From Absidia repens (lineage: Eukaryota > Mucoromycota > Mucoromycetes > Mucorales > Cunninghamellaceae): a stretch of 64,000 nt of DNA. A model generated the notes under the pieces. That model ran no database searches. It had not been told where the DNA came from and saw only the letters and a program-made list of their open reading frames with translations. This document shows positions 12,473 to 27,598 of this stretch, one piece after another; position 1 is the stretch's first letter, and the number at the start of each line of letters is the position of its first letter. The stretch spans positions 1,674,001-1,738,000 of the forward strand of contig MCGE01000002.1 in assembly GCA_002105175.1 (NCBI GenBank). The letters are read 5' to 3'. Position numbers and translations under genes: made by a program.

Positions 12473-15238
12473 ATGGTACCCTCCATTCATTCGACATCAC
12501 CTCCTACAATCTCCTTTTTATTACAACGCGTGTTAGCGGATCCCAAATTATTGAACGACTTTGAACATTTCCTTGGTCGTACCTGGTGTCATGAAAACCT
12601 TTTATTCATTGAAGCCATGTCGCAGTTACGACATGAAGAAAACCAGCGATATGTTGAAAATTCATTACACCGGTGAGTACAAAGGAAAAAGAGAATATTG
12701 TCATGAAGCCCTGACTCGACTTACCCTCTATTTCTGTCCCTACTAGTATTTACAAGACCTTTATTGCTGTCGGCGCACCTATGGAATTAAATGTATCTAC
12801 TCAATTGCAAGTCAAAAGAAAGTTGGAGTCACTCAAGTGGTCTATTGTTGATCGTGAAGAAGCCTTGGATACATTGAAAGATACTGAAGCCGAAGTCCTT
12901 GCTATGCTTGTAAGTGAAAATTATATTTCGATATATAATCATGCTTCATACCTAACTTTTTCTTTGTGATAATGACAATGTTAGCAATCCAAGCTGTCAG
13001 AATACATCCAAACTCAACAATCTGCTCTTCAGGGATCCAAGTAAGTACAAAACTTAAAAAACACGTGTAGTACAACTCTGATTAAAATCATGTCATTTTT
13101 TTATTTCGTTTTTTTTTTTTTTTTTTTTTTACCAAATAGTAATGAATACCATGACAAAAAACAAATACATATCTGTATCATTGGTGGAGGATTTGTGGTA
13201 AGTCATCATAAAATAAGGGTCTGCTATATTTGTCTCTTCCGTTGTTGACATTTCTTTTTAGGGCTTCACTGTTGCTTCTATTTTAGATGCCATGCCTTTA
13301 TTCCATGTCACCCTTATTGATACCAAAGGTAATACAAAAATCACGCATGTTTGCCATATGTGCCCCCCTCCCTCGGTCACTCACCTTTTTTTTTCACCGT
13401 AGCCGCTTTTGAATATACACCAGGGATCGTGAAGAAACTGACCAATCCCCGTCAGTCAACCTCTTTACGAGTCCAACATGACTCTTATGTCCGGAATGGT
13501 CGGGTGATAATTGGTCATGTTGATGAAATCAGTGAAGATGCCAAGTCGGTTTTTGTGAACAATGAACAAGTAAGTTATAAGAATCGAATAGTCTTATTTA
13601 TCCCACATTCTTATGTCATTATTGTTTTCTACATTTAGATTACTTTCGATTATATGGTGATGGCTACCGGAAGCTCTTACAGCTCTCAACTTAAATCTAC
13701 CGATATTTCTGCTTTGTATCGGCTGACTGGTCTGGAAGAAGCATACACCGAACTCTTAACCGCAGAATCCATTCTCATTATAGGTAAAGTTTCTATTTTT
13801 ACACTCTTCATCGCCAAGTCATATATTGCTCACCATTGTTTTATGTTTCTCTGTATTAAAATAGGTGGTGGTCTTGTCGGATGTGAACTTGCCAGGTAAT
13901 AACCCCCTCCCCCATTCCCCCATTCCTTTTCTTCCTCTTTTGTATGTTCCCCATTTGCTGGCCTTGAAAGGGCCCTGTAGTACCTGATGGACTAATATTT
14001 TACTTTTGTTCCATAGTGAGATCTCTCAAACCACGTTTCCCGGTCCCTATCCTCACAAAAAGGTGACCATTGTGGAATCAAACATGTCTCTCGTATACCG
14101 CAGTGCTTTGGAACAACAACAAAAAGCAACCAAGTTTCTCCGCAATTTGGGTGTCAAAGTTATTTGCAACGAACGGATTATTGATTTTGATGCTGCTTCC
14201 ACCAACAACATCTACATTGGCTCAAGTGGAAAACTGTATCACGGATATGACAAGGTCTTCTTGACCACCGGTACCTTACCAAACAGCAGCCTTTTCTCAA
14301 CATCTCCTACTTTCAGCCTCTGCGTGGATAACTGGGGTCGTATTCAAGTCAAACCTACTCTTCAGGTGGACCATTGGGAATTCCAACATATCTTTGCTGG
14401 TGGTGATGTCACTAATGTTGTCGAAGAAAAAACTGGTTATGCTGCTACTATCTCTGGTGTGTGTATTGCAAGAAACATCTGTCGTATGGTGAAAGGAAAG
14501 GAACCTCTGAAGCAAGGCACAAAGGGCACTTTGGCTGCCCCACGTAAACCTTTGCATGGTATTTCCTCACAAGGCGGGATTGGAAAACGTAAGTCAAAAA
14601 AAAAAAAAAAAATGCGTAGTGACATTGTATACTTATTGTCATCCGTTTTTTTTTTTTTTTTCCGGGACCAAATAGAGAAACTTGGGGGGTTGAAAAAAGC
14701 ATTTTCTTTTTTAAATCCGTCTTGGGCCGCTTTGAAGTACTTCAATGAGCAACAATTTCTTCAGCTTGTACAAGGACAACAATTGTATACAACCCATGGT
14801 GTCATTGGCCGTCTTCCCCGTTTATTGACATTCTCGTCATTGGATCACCCTCTGTCAACTGCACCACGCCCAAGTTCTATTACAAGAAATCCCCCATCAA
14901 GCACCATGCTTAACAATTATGCAAACAACTCAAGCCGACTTAGCTACAGCGTGTCGCTCCATAGTACTAGCACAACGGACTCAAACCCATCATCAGCTTC
15001 GCTCTCTTGTCATCACCGACATCGCCGTAACATCCACGGAAAATGTACCAGTGATCAACGCCACTACTTGGAACCTTTATCTGACCAAGACCGGGAATCC
15101 CTTTATGACTCGCCCTCTTTACGCCAATTTATCTCGGACAAATATCCTTATCAACACGGTGTCAATGGCAGCAGTTCCACATTGGCCTCAAAGCATCATT
15201 CAGAAATTCAACAAGTCAATATCAACAGCAAGGCATAG
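12473..15238 (+). CDS. RGS domain fused to AIFM2/FSP1-like FAD-dependent NAD(P)H oxidoreductase
   Basis: Ten exons (12473-12672, 12747-12909, 12985-13040, 13140-13197, 13262-13328, 13403-13569, 13639-13783, 13865-13895, 14017-14588, 14676-15238) join without a break into 673 residues. Residues about 17-135 read as an RGS domain (LLNDFEHFLGRTWCHENLLF, then the helical second half). From about 148 there is a two-nucleotide-fold flavoprotein: FAD GxGxxG in CIIGGGFVG, FEYTPG, VMATGSSY, NAD(P) motif IIGGGLVGCE at about 283, and IFAGGDVTNV at about 422, arranged as in AIFM2 and NDH-2-like enzymes. A Ser/His-rich tail follows. RGS domains speed GTP hydrolysis on G-alpha, while AIFM2-type enzymes reduce quinones with NAD(P)H. 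Joint function is unknown. No competing start or stop lies at the junction, so a fusion is more likely than two genes. Substrate and location are not predictable here; no clear signal peptide is seen. Confidence 0.8.
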
Positions 15239-15874
15239 GTTGATACCTTTCCTTCTTATACTTATATGTTATATCCACTTTTATAGCTCGTTATTTTATT
15301 AGACATAGACACTTTGCCCTCCCTTTTTATTTAGTTTTATAGTTATTATTATTATTATCATGCATACTACTCTCCAAAAAAGTCTTTACCATATTACTTA
15401 TATATATATGCCTTCGATTTATTTATTTAACCCATTCCCCACTCCACTCTCTCTGTACTAATTTTTCGGTGATATTCATCATGTCCCGCTCTCATGTTTA
15501 TATTTGTGATCATTCTTTTATTACTTCTTTACTCTGAATATAGTTATCACTTCTTTTTTCTTCTTTACAATAAAACATTCCTTTTTTTACAGCGAAACAC
15601 CAAAGTACATTGTACAATTGTTTGTCATGGAGAAGAGTCTGGGGCATATTAGTGCATAGGATACTGCATTATGCACGAAAGATTGTAGATAGTGTGGGGC
15701 TAAATAAATTGTTAGTTCCACTTATCGTAATTTAAGGGAAAGGGTTTTAGCATATCTAGCCTCGCCCACTTGGTTGTGATGTGGAAAGGATTCACGTATG
15801 TACGCGTAGATAATCAATTCAATTGGACCAACATCAATTATATGTACTGAAGTTTCCTAATTGACTATTGGATT

Positions 15875-15920
<46 letters not shown>

Positions 15921-16185
15921 TTGCTTATAGCTTTAAATAAGGGAATGAAATCTTATTTTCAAGTATATACGACGCATGAGAGACTATCTGTAAGTCGATT
16001 GTGATTGAATCAAGTGCTTCCTCTTCGAAACTCCCCACTGCACTTCAACTAGTACATTTTTATGCTCCCAGCATCACGTATTCTTAAAGGTGTTTACCAC
16101 TTCTTATTTTCTTATGCATCCACCCTGTCCATTTTTAAAAAATTCACAACCCAATGTCAAAAGTACCATTACAAAAAAAACTTTC
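15239..16185. other. Intergenic, AT-rich
   Basis: 3' flank of the RGS-oxidoreductase gene (AATAAA-type word near 15570) and AT-rich spacer with an (ATT)n microsatellite at about 15876-15920. No gene recognised. Confidence 0.5.
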
Positions 16186-16960
16186 AGGTCCCGCCCACGT
16201 GAAATTGTTATTTTGCTCCCAATTTTTTTTTCTCTTTCTTTTTTTTTCTTCGCCATTCAACTTGTATGGTGTTGTGGTGATCTTAGATTAGTGTCAGGAC
16301 TAGTTTAGAAAGGTTTTCAGCTGAGGGATTACAAGATGCATGGGGAAACCCTTTCATTTTGGATCTAGGATCTGAAGGCACATTAGTTAGCTTTTTGGAG
16401 CCATCATTAGCTCAGGTTGACATTAGTTTGTCCATAGTTGGTATCTACATCTGAATAAAACATGTCTTTTTTTACATGCTCCAATGAAAAATATCCCATG
16501 ATCCTCTCTAAAGTCTTGTACAATAGATCCTTTTTTATTACCATCTGGCCTTTTTGACAATGTAGACCGATGTTGTACTTCAAAGGCAATATGTCCCTCC
16601 AGTCTTTATTACGACTTTTACAATATATTAGAGACCTTTTTGCAATAGCGCACTTAGATTAGCGCTGGCATTCCTGTGAACATCCCATTCGCCTCCCTGT
16701 TAGTCTCGCATATACTACCTCCATTAGATCCTTCCATTAGATCTCTTGTGACAACGTTTATCTTTAGTTTAGTACCTATCAATATACTTCAATAAAATAT
16801 TCCTTGTTGTTAATGAAAATGAAATATCCTATGACCCATATGATAGTGAGAAATGTCGTTATTGTTGGTCTCTTGTGAGCGTCTTATCGAGCACCTGTTT
16901 TTTTGACCTCCCTCCCTCCTCCTCGCACCTCAAACCTCAAGCAACTAGTTGGCGGTCCTG
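16186..16960 (+). repeat. Dispersed hairpin-repeat family, copy A
   Basis: First of five same-orientation copies. The head has CCCGCCCACGTG (E-box CACGTG at 16196-16201) and a CT-rich tract. The conserved core starts at TTAGTGTCAGGACTAG, followed by a hairpin at 16308-16355 (arms GAAAGGTTTTC and GGAAACCCTTTC). After ATCTACATCTGAATAAA the AATAAA is at 16454. The tail contains several degenerate copies of TTGTACAATAGATCC and a TGACCCA...AATGTCGTTATTG block near 16832. No conserved open frame. Ends are approximate. Confidence 0.75.
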
Positions 16961-18393
16961 AAGCATTTCATATGAAATGCAGGTAGGCATAACAGGATAT
17001 TACCCTCACCTCCCCCCCTCTACCAGTGATTCACTCACTTCACCACACAGAACAGTACCGCTAACTATCGGCTCAATTGACTTCTTTTTTTTTTTTTTTT
17101 TGACTAGTGCCATGGCAGCTCTTTTTGAATACCATGCACCAAACATTGTTATCACTGGTGCCTCCTGGCGCTGTGTGTAACATGTAGAACAAATCATCAT
17201 GATGTGGTACAAGCATCCTGTGGTCTTTATCTTGATACTTCTTGTACTTGGTATTCCCTACGTCCCCCTTTCCAGCTGGAATTGTAACCTAGATGGTTTT
17301 CAATAATCATCAGACATTGGAATAGGTCGATTGATTCAGTCAGATTTACTATTAACTAAATGGTGACTAATTTGATCTATTATCAATTCCCTCTCACTAC
17401 GGAATATTGGACAATATCATATATATATAGATATGGTATTGGCTGGTGGGCGACATGGATTTTATGACTTTTGGTGTACGTGTAGCAAAAGAATTCTGTC
17501 AGGTGATCCATAAACAATCCTCACTTTTATTTGCCTTTTTGGAATCAACGAAGGATACTTGGCTAAATATGGATGGATGGATAAAAAAAATGGAACGAAA
17601 CTGCTTCGCATAGTACACGAATCATTGGCCATTTTAGTTTAGTTAGTGAGTGGGTTACTTGGTAGATTATTTGCATTGTTTATTAGGTTACTCCTTTTTT
17701 ATTTTGTTGTTAGCCTATGATACTTTTAACATTGTATTTACATCTTTATTCAATAAAATAAGGGGTTGTGTGCTTCATTTAGAACAAGCTATGAGTATGA
17801 AACTGATTTTGTCTCCAATGCGCGACTAGGGAAATGGGTTTGCAATATATATGGTTATGGTGCTTTTTGTTTGTGAAGGGAAAGGTAATTGAGGTGGGAA
17901 GATAGTATTAGGCTTTGGCTTTGAAAACAATTGAACAGAAGGTAATAGTAACTATGACATATATAGTATCATTTCATATCATACTGATAAAAATTGATAT
18001 CATATGATATGAGACATACATATGAAAAAGATTACGATAAAGGTTAGAGGGGTGGTTACAGTATATAGATTCGTCCACAGGTTTTATATTTTTTGACCTT
18101 CGTTGATCTTTCATGTGCCACATGGTTATGAAAAAGGTTTGATGTCACCTTATTTAAGCCTGGTGAGAGGGAGAGAGAAAATGGGATTTATTTTACCGGG
18201 CACCAACTGCACTTACCTCATTTGGTATACTGTTCTTAGGGTGAGATCTGGGAATTAAATAATTCCTAAGCATAGGGTTAAATAATTTTTGATTCCCCTA
18301 TTTTTTTTTTTTTTTTTCCTTCTTCTTCCTTTACGTTTTCCCTCTCTTCAGTATTTTTATCTACGAAATTTTTTCTTTTTAATCTATATATTT
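16961..18393. other. Intergenic with one short orphan open frame
   Basis: Mostly AT-rich spacer. A 53-codon open frame at about 17456-17614 (+), starting MDFMTFGVRVAKEF, looks more protein-like than its surroundings but has no recognised relative. It may be a relic. The last 150 bp form the T/C-rich leader of the F-box gene. Confidence 0.35.
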
Positions 18394-19877
18394 ATGAAAG
18401 TGAAACGACTTCGATTTGACGACCATTCTACACCAGCAAATCTAGCGACACTGCCGACGGCGGCAAATACCATGGACAATACCAGTATTTTGTTAGCTTT
18501 ACCAAAAGAACTGGTGTTTCAAATAATTACTCATGTAGCTATCTCAACTTGTAACGATGATTTGTACCCGCAGTCAGTGATTGAACTATCGAAATGCAAT
18601 CACGAATTGTATCGCCTCATTCACCATGATCCTTGGCGACTCAATACCTTATGGCCAAGTGCTTTCCATGACCGTTTCGATACCAGTGCTATCTATCGAC
18701 GACAACTTCACGGCTGGGATTGGCAAAAAGTGATGAAACTACGTTGCAAGGCTCTTTATGCTTGTAAAGAATTTGCTGACAATCCTTATTGTATGGAACG
18801 ATTGGATCGTATTCGATGGGAAATCATTTGGGATATGATAACTGAACACGGTAAGAAAAACACGCACATACCCACATACTTGACTACCTCATACTGACTG
18901 ACTTCCTCATACTTTTTTCTTTAGATGAACGCAACATGTCCCATATATTGGATTACAAGGTACATGTTGCTGCAGTATCTGCCTATCAATTTGATCAAAG
19001 TCGTGACCGACAATTATTTCCTGTGGTGCTTCCTATTTTGTCTCTGCTAGTCAATTATGGTAAGACCATATCGAAAAAATATATAGTTTCCCTCCTATTT
19101 ATTCTAGAACTTCCCACATTAACCTTTTTCATTTTTCTTGTTCACAACTGCAGATTTTAGCATCACATCTCATTTCCGCGCCCTGGTCATACCTGATTCA
19201 CTTCAAATCGTCTCAACTGAGCTTTCCCGATTTGCGTACAATTTTGAAGCGGCGGACTCCTTGATCACCAAACACATGCCATTACGACCCTTTCATGCAT
19301 CGGCACAACATATCAATGAAAAACCCTCGGACGAAGAACTTCCTCTCACATTTTATCCAGCCTTGGATGCGCCGGCTGCCGCGTTACACCTCTTTTTCGC
19401 CACTTTTTTTGCCTCACACCCGTCTCTTTATTCTGCTATCCCTGGATGTGTACCTATTCCTTTGTTTCAGATTAGCTCGGACATATTTGATGTGGAATAT
19501 TTACGCCGGTATGAACGCAACCTATTTATCAACGCCCACGTTGATGACAATGCAAGACAACTCAAACGTCCTTGGACCGAAAGCGTAACAACATTGCCCT
19601 TCAACAATATTTATTCTGACAGTGGCTTTGCAAGTGCCTCGCATTTTGTTAGTGAAGCCCATCACATTGCTGGTGATTGGCTTGGGTATTATTCCTTTGT
19701 GGACCCTGAAGAGAGTGTGGCAACTGAGGCTGAAGATTGGTTTGATGGTCCCATGCGCCTTTCATTATGGATTGTACCCCTGGACGATGTCAACAACACA
19801 TCATCAACACTAATATCAACCTCAACTGCAGCGACTGTGGCTGCGTCTTCTTCCTCTTTGGCAATTACATTATCATT

Positions 19878-19914
<37 letters not shown>

Positions 19915-20565
19915 CCATCATCACCATCGTCAGCAGTATCAGTAGCATCATCTTCTTTATCTTCACCGTTATCATCCTCAGCATCAACATCATCAGCATT
20001 GTTTTCATCTTCAGCATCTTCAGCATCAGCATCATCAGCATCATCAGCATCAGTACCAGCATCATCATCATCACCAACTGTATCATTATCTACATTATCA
20101 CCACCAGCATTTCAGATGTCAGCAATACAAGCGACTTCATTCACTGGATCATGGCCATCTAGATGGTCAAACACAGACGACGGGAATAACGGTGACAAGC
20201 GCACTACGCAGAAACGCCAAAAGCATGCCACGAATCGGTTAACGAACGACAACGATATGATGCTATTTCCTCGAATGCATCTCCAAGAATGTCCACTAAC
20301 CAAATTCGAAGGCACAGGGGTGGATAATCTTGGAAGCTTTACAGTAATGGGTCTGATTGACGACACGGAAGATGGCCAAGTGACCTGGGAAAAAACATAT
20401 GTGGAATCTGGCGAAACTTGGGAATACTCGGGCAAGTTTGCACTGCCGATGGGAATTTGTGGCCGGTGGGGTGATGAAGAATATGGCGGACCCTGGTGGA
20501 TTTGGAAAGCTTCTGATTGTGGCACAGCTGACTCGGTGTCTGCTGCTGCTTTGAATATCAAATAG
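18394..20565 (+). CDS. F-box protein with long poly-serine insert
   Basis: Exons 18394-18850, 18925-19059 and 19154-20565 encode 667 residues. An F-box-like motif lies near residue 33 (LALPKELVFQIITHVAIST), as in SCF ubiquitin-ligase substrate receptors that bind Skp1. The middle part is unfamiliar but rich in hydrophobic and aromatic residues. A low-complexity Ser/Ala tract of about 80 residues (nucleotides about 19845-20110) is encoded by an expanded TCA repeat. The C-terminal ~100 residues (FEGTGVDNLGSFTVMGLID, WEKTYVESGETWEYSG, GICGRWG) resemble the conserved C-terminal beta domain often found in fungal and plant F-box proteins. Substrate is unknown. The upstream frame is open to 18289, but 18394 is the first sensible ATG after the T-rich leader. 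Confidence 0.75.
19845..20110 (+). repeat. (TCA)n coding microsatellite
   Basis: Interrupted TCA/ATC repeat inside the F-box gene, encoding poly-Ser with Ala/Val interruptions. It gives an artefactual poly-Met frame on the other strand. Confidence 0.9.
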
Positions 20566-20781
20566 CATTATTTTTAGCGATAGCACTGTTTTTAGTGGTA
20601 GTATTGTGTTTAGTGATAGTATCGATTTTAGTTGTTCTCGATGTTTAATGTTTAATTGGCTAATAAAAATTATATTTACCTTATGTAATCCTATCTTATT
20701 CTTTTTCTATGATGATTCGACTTTTTATTTGTATGTTATTTTTACTCAACTTCTGTACAAATATTGTCTATCAGACTTCCT

Positions 20782-20821
<40 letters not shown>

Positions 20822-21480
20822 GTGAATTGCGGGAAACCACTCTTTTAGTTTATCATCGTGATCTCATACTCCATTTCTTGTAGTCCAACAAGAACGTAAA
20901 AAAGGGGGGTGGGGTAGGGGTCTAACAGAAAAGACAGAGGGTATTTGTTTTTACTTGACAATAAACATTTTAGGAACGTAATATTATAGTAAAAATGAAA
21001 AAGAACTAGGTTACGTCGCTGGCTGTTATTGTATGTCATACCAAAAATGCCTTGGGCATTCGAGGTTGGTCGATTTTGGCTGAGGGTTTGAGGAAGTACA
21101 ACGCCAAGGTGTTCTCTCCCCCCCCCCAAAAAAAAAAAAATAAGGTAAATGTTTATGTGGATAAACCAAGTACCTTGGAGTGCGTTCAATCGTTGCTTAT
21201 GTTTGTATCATATGCATGCTTCACTATCTGCTTTTCATGCGTCCACCATGGCAAGAAATTTCTTCAGCACATATTTTGAAACCCAGTATAATTACAAGAG
21301 TAGACTGAGCTCTGTGGATGACGGTTGAATTGAAATCGCTTTTTCCAAGATGTCGATATTTTAAAGTACCTTCAAATATTCTTTAGGCGGCTAAAAATTG
21401 GGTGTCCCCCCGCCCCCTCCTTCTCCAAATATGAAGAAATACGTTTCGATTTTGAAGATGACACCTTTTTTTTGGACGAA
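20566..21480. other. Intergenic, repeat-flanking
   Basis: Near-tandem TTTTTAG(T/C)GATAGTA words just after the F-box stop, a poly(T) tract of about 37 at 20784-20820, and G-rich or C-rich short runs. No gene recognised. Confidence 0.45.
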
Positions 21481-22190
21481 CCCTTAAAGTCACCAAGATG
21501 ATCACAAAAAAAAATCCCTTAAAACCCCGCCTTACGCGCTGATTTTTTTATTACCCCTCAATTTTTATTTTTCGCTCTCTTTCTTTTCAGTATATTTTTT
21601 GAGGCCTTACTGCACTTCGGTTAGTGTCAGGACTAGTTTAGAAGGGTTTTCAGCTCAGGGTTTACAAGATGCATGGGGAAACCCTTTCTTTTTGGATGCA
21701 GGATTTAGGACCACCCAGTAGTTGGCTTTTTGGAGTCTTCATTAGCTTAGTTTAGTCTTGTTTCATTCATAGTTTGTATCTACATCTGAATAAAATATGC
21801 TTCTTTTTACTTGTTTCAATGAAAAAATGTCCCAATTAGCCTCTCTTATGCCTTGTACAATAGATCCTTTTTATTACCATCCCCTTTTGAATCGTGTTGG
21901 CCATTCGTTGAATTTCACAATGCTAGCCTCCATGATGCTTCTTGCAATAGATCCATCCATTAAATTCTTTGTTACATTAAGCTCCTCTCCTTTCGTTTCA
22001 GTATCTACCGATATGCTTCAGGATTTATTTTACTAACATCTTCTGACCCACTTGATAACAAACAATGTCGCTATTATGGCTGCTTTGTGGCGTCCGACCA
22101 ATCACTTGCTTTCTAGTTCACCCACTATAACTGCTTCCCCCCCCTCCCCCTGAAATCTCAGGAACCATGTGGCAGTCTTTAGATTATTAA
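21481..22190 (+). repeat. Dispersed hairpin-repeat family, copy B
   Basis: Same order as copy A but the CACGTG is lost (CCCCGCCTTACGCGCTGA near 21533 instead). The core TTAGTGTCAGGACTAG begins near 21621. The hairpin is at 21641-21688 (GAAGGGTTTTC / GGAAACCCTTTC). ATCTACATCTGAATAAA has its AATAAA at 21789. The tail has TTGTACAATAGATCC near 21853 and the TGACCCA...AATGTCGCTATTATGG block near 22043. Ends approximate. Confidence 0.75.
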
Positions 22191-22591
22191 ATATTAAAGC
22201 TGACCATATTCATTCTTGAACAATCATATCAATGAATCTAGGTTATACCGCATAAAATCTGCAACAAGGCGACGCCGGAACCATACAAGTCTCACTTCAC
22301 TTCATTACTAACCAATTTTCAATTCCTGAACGAAGCTAACTTCCCGTCACTTTTATAAAAGTCGCCTAATATTTGAATATATATATTCAAAGACTCTAGC
22401 TATGTGTCATAAAGTTTACATTGTCATAACCCGTCCCCTCTCCTCAGCCAGATATAAAAAGCACACAAAAGACCAACGCATAATGAAAGATATATATTTT
22501 TTATTGTTTTTTTTATTTGTTTTTTACTATTGTATGAATGAAGGGAGATGGATAAATAAAGGACAAAATATACTAAAAGATAAATGTAAAT

Positions 22592-25020
22592 CTAAGGTTT
22601 GCTGACATTTTGGCGCATACGATCCAATTCCTTGTGTACATCTTTTCTATTTGAGCCGCCTGTACTACCAATACCACCACCAAGACTGCCTCCACTCCCA
22701 TTTCCTGATAGGGTACCACCTAATAAACTAGAAGTAGGAGATGCACTTGTAGGAGAACCACCAGATGCAGCTTTTTTTGAGAGCAGTGATTGGAAAAAGT
22801 TGGCCAAGACTTCATTGGAGGCACCACCTGCACCACCGGCACCACCTGCTCCTACACCCTGACCGAGAGGACTTGAGGCACCTGATGTTGCACCTATTAC
22901 TGATGGATTCGTCTGTATAGGATTGGGTCCCTACAAAGGTTTGTAAAAATAAAAAAGAAAGGAACATCAATGATTGTTTTATGAACAATTTCAATAATTA
23001 TTGACAGGGTAGGGATCTGTTCTATGTCTTACCTTATTCACCATTTTGTCATCTTTTGATCGAGTCGTTCTTGTTGTAGCATCACCGTCTTTATCAGCGC
23101 CAACTCGCATTAAATCCATAGTGGCAGATGAGACACCCAAAGGACCCACTACGCTTGGCCGAGCAGTCACCGCAGCTCCAGTCCCTTGACGACTGGGTCC
23201 ATCAGAAGCACGTTGAAGAGTTTCAAAATGTCGTTCCAAAAATATTTGTTCATCTTCACAGGTCACTGTGGGTGGGATGTTTAAAGGCTTTTTTTTTTAA
23301 AAAAAAAAAGGGGGGGCGGAATCAGATCAAACATTCTAATATTACATGTTACTTTTATGTTGCATACCTGTTCTTCAGTATCCAAACTAGTGATAGCTTC
23401 TTCATAAATTCCCCGTGCGCCATGAGCACTATGTGGTTGTCGGTCTAAAAGGGATTCCATATCACCATCCCAGCCTTGATTAACGGCTTCACAATCGAAT
23501 CCATCGCGCAACACCCTGATTTTCCCCCAAGAGTCCCACCCGGATGGTACTGCTACACTATCACGCTCCACCACTTGCGCTTTGATCAAGTAAGGGTAAG
23601 TTTTGGTAGCTGTGGTGAGTACACGATGAAGAATGTATTGTCGTAAATTGTGAAATGTGTAAGGTCGTAAGGTCGATGTGTAAAACAATGCAGCACCATC
23701 TAAATTAAAATTGGTATTGGTTAGTTCACAATAGAAGTGATATCACTGTTTTTTTTTTTTTTAGATAACTTACATTTCATGCAGACACACCTTAGGGTTT
23801 GTTGAATAAAGTCAAACTGATCATCCTTGTAATCGTGAGTTTGTTCCAGTTTTGTCAAATGGTCGCTCTAAAAAATAAAAAAAAGAAAGGTCAACAATAC
23901 ATACCATTATTTGTTCGTGCTCTTCTTACCTTGCAACACACTACAGTGATAGGAATACCATAGTTTGAAGTAAGACAGCCAGAAGGAAGAGGCAAAGTGA
24001 TTTGATCAGAAACAGAGGACGGCGTCACCAATGAGGTTGATACAAAGTTGTTTGTCGTAGAAGTAGATGGTACTGAACTGGTAGACGTCGATGCTGTCAA
24101 GTTGAATCCGTTATTACTATTTGTTGGCGACGGTTCGGTATATGTTTTGAGATAAAATTCCACTAGACACAATAATAACAGAAGATTAATAAGTGCTATA
24201 CCATCCCATACACCACAGCTTATCGTATCCTATAAATGCTATTACCTTTTTCTCGAAGTTCATCCAATACTGCCTTTCCGCGCGTCCAAGAAGAATCCAA
24301 GGTACCACCCTCCTTGCGAATTTCATTCATAGTATGTTCCAAAACATTCATCCAGCGTTGTAATGATTCTAAAAATTTCCAAGGTCGAGACCAATCCAAT
24401 ACGAGTACAGCCATAGAGTCAGCCAATGTATCAGCAGAAAGGGCAAATTTGAGTAAAGGGAGATATTCAGGTGCTGACAATCCTAGTTGATATAGTCCAA
24501 GTCGTGCCACCGCTAAAATAAAACTGTGTCAATATCATCAACTAGCTACGCTACGATGAGCAAAAGTTTACCTTCGTTTTCTTCATCTTGAATATCAACA
24601 AAAGTATATCCAAGAGCAAGATTGTTGGACACATCGTCGTCTAGGTTTTCAATAGGCATTGGGGTATAGTTGTTGGAGGCTGAAACGTTAAATGAAGAAG
24701 GTGGTAGACTGTCAGTTTCTGATACAACAGGTTGAGGTCCAGGGTCGTTTTTGAGATAATGAATAAGTGTTGATTTGCCACAACCAGAGTCACCTAACGT
24801 ACGCGGGAGAGAGAGAGTATGTACTGAATAAACATTGCCTATTACCTTTTAATTTTTATTGTTGTTTTATATTACCAAGTAAAAGTATATTCTTTGTCGG
24901 TACCATTTTCGAGGAAGCCACACCTTTCAATATAGTTGACCATATTTCATCTTTTTCAGATGACATTTGTGTACTAGTGTTTACTGCTGTAGAGCTTGAC
25001 CGTTGAGCTGTAGTCAACAT
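22592..25020 (-). CDS. Cytoplasmic dynein 1 light intermediate chain
   Basis: Eight exons (25020-24876, 24793-24572, 24512-24246, 24162-23930, 23867-23774, 23699-23368, 23287-23033, 22930-22592) give 628 residues. The protein is a subunit of the dynein motor that links the heavy chain to cargo adaptors; in hyphae it serves nuclear and endosome movement. The Ras-like N-terminal half has a P-loop (LLLGDSGCGKSTL, about 46-58). SRPWKFLESLQRWM and LRPYTFHNLRQYILHRV are typical light-intermediate-chain blocks, and VTCEDEQIFLERHFE precedes a Gly/Ser-rich disordered tail with VLANFFQSLLSKK, an adaptor-binding-helix-like segment. The seventh exon acceptor (at 23288, within a poly(A/T) stretch) was chosen because the nearer CACAG site would open onto a stop codon. 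The Gly-rich stretch near 22820 is low complexity. Confidence 0.9.
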
Positions 25021-25285
25021 GATGATTCAATCGTGGTATACGTGAAGAAGAGGAGGTAGATGTCAGTAAATGAGTAAAATATATTGGTAAAGTATATAGA
25101 AATATATAAAGGGAAAATAAAACAAGGGAAAGAAGAGTGGGGATCAATAAAAGTAAAATTAAAATAAATTTGAACGAGAAAAAAAAAAACAAGATCGCGT
25201 TGACACACATTTCGGAACTTGAAAATAAAAAAAGGGCAAATACATTTTATTAAGGGAGAAAAACTCTAATCTAGTATGAATATAT

Positions 25286-27598
<2,313 letters not shown>

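Noticed and set aside
19865..20086. Minus-strand open frame made almost entirely of Met, Ile and Leu
   Set aside because: It is the complement of the (TCA)n poly-Ser repeat inside the F-box gene.
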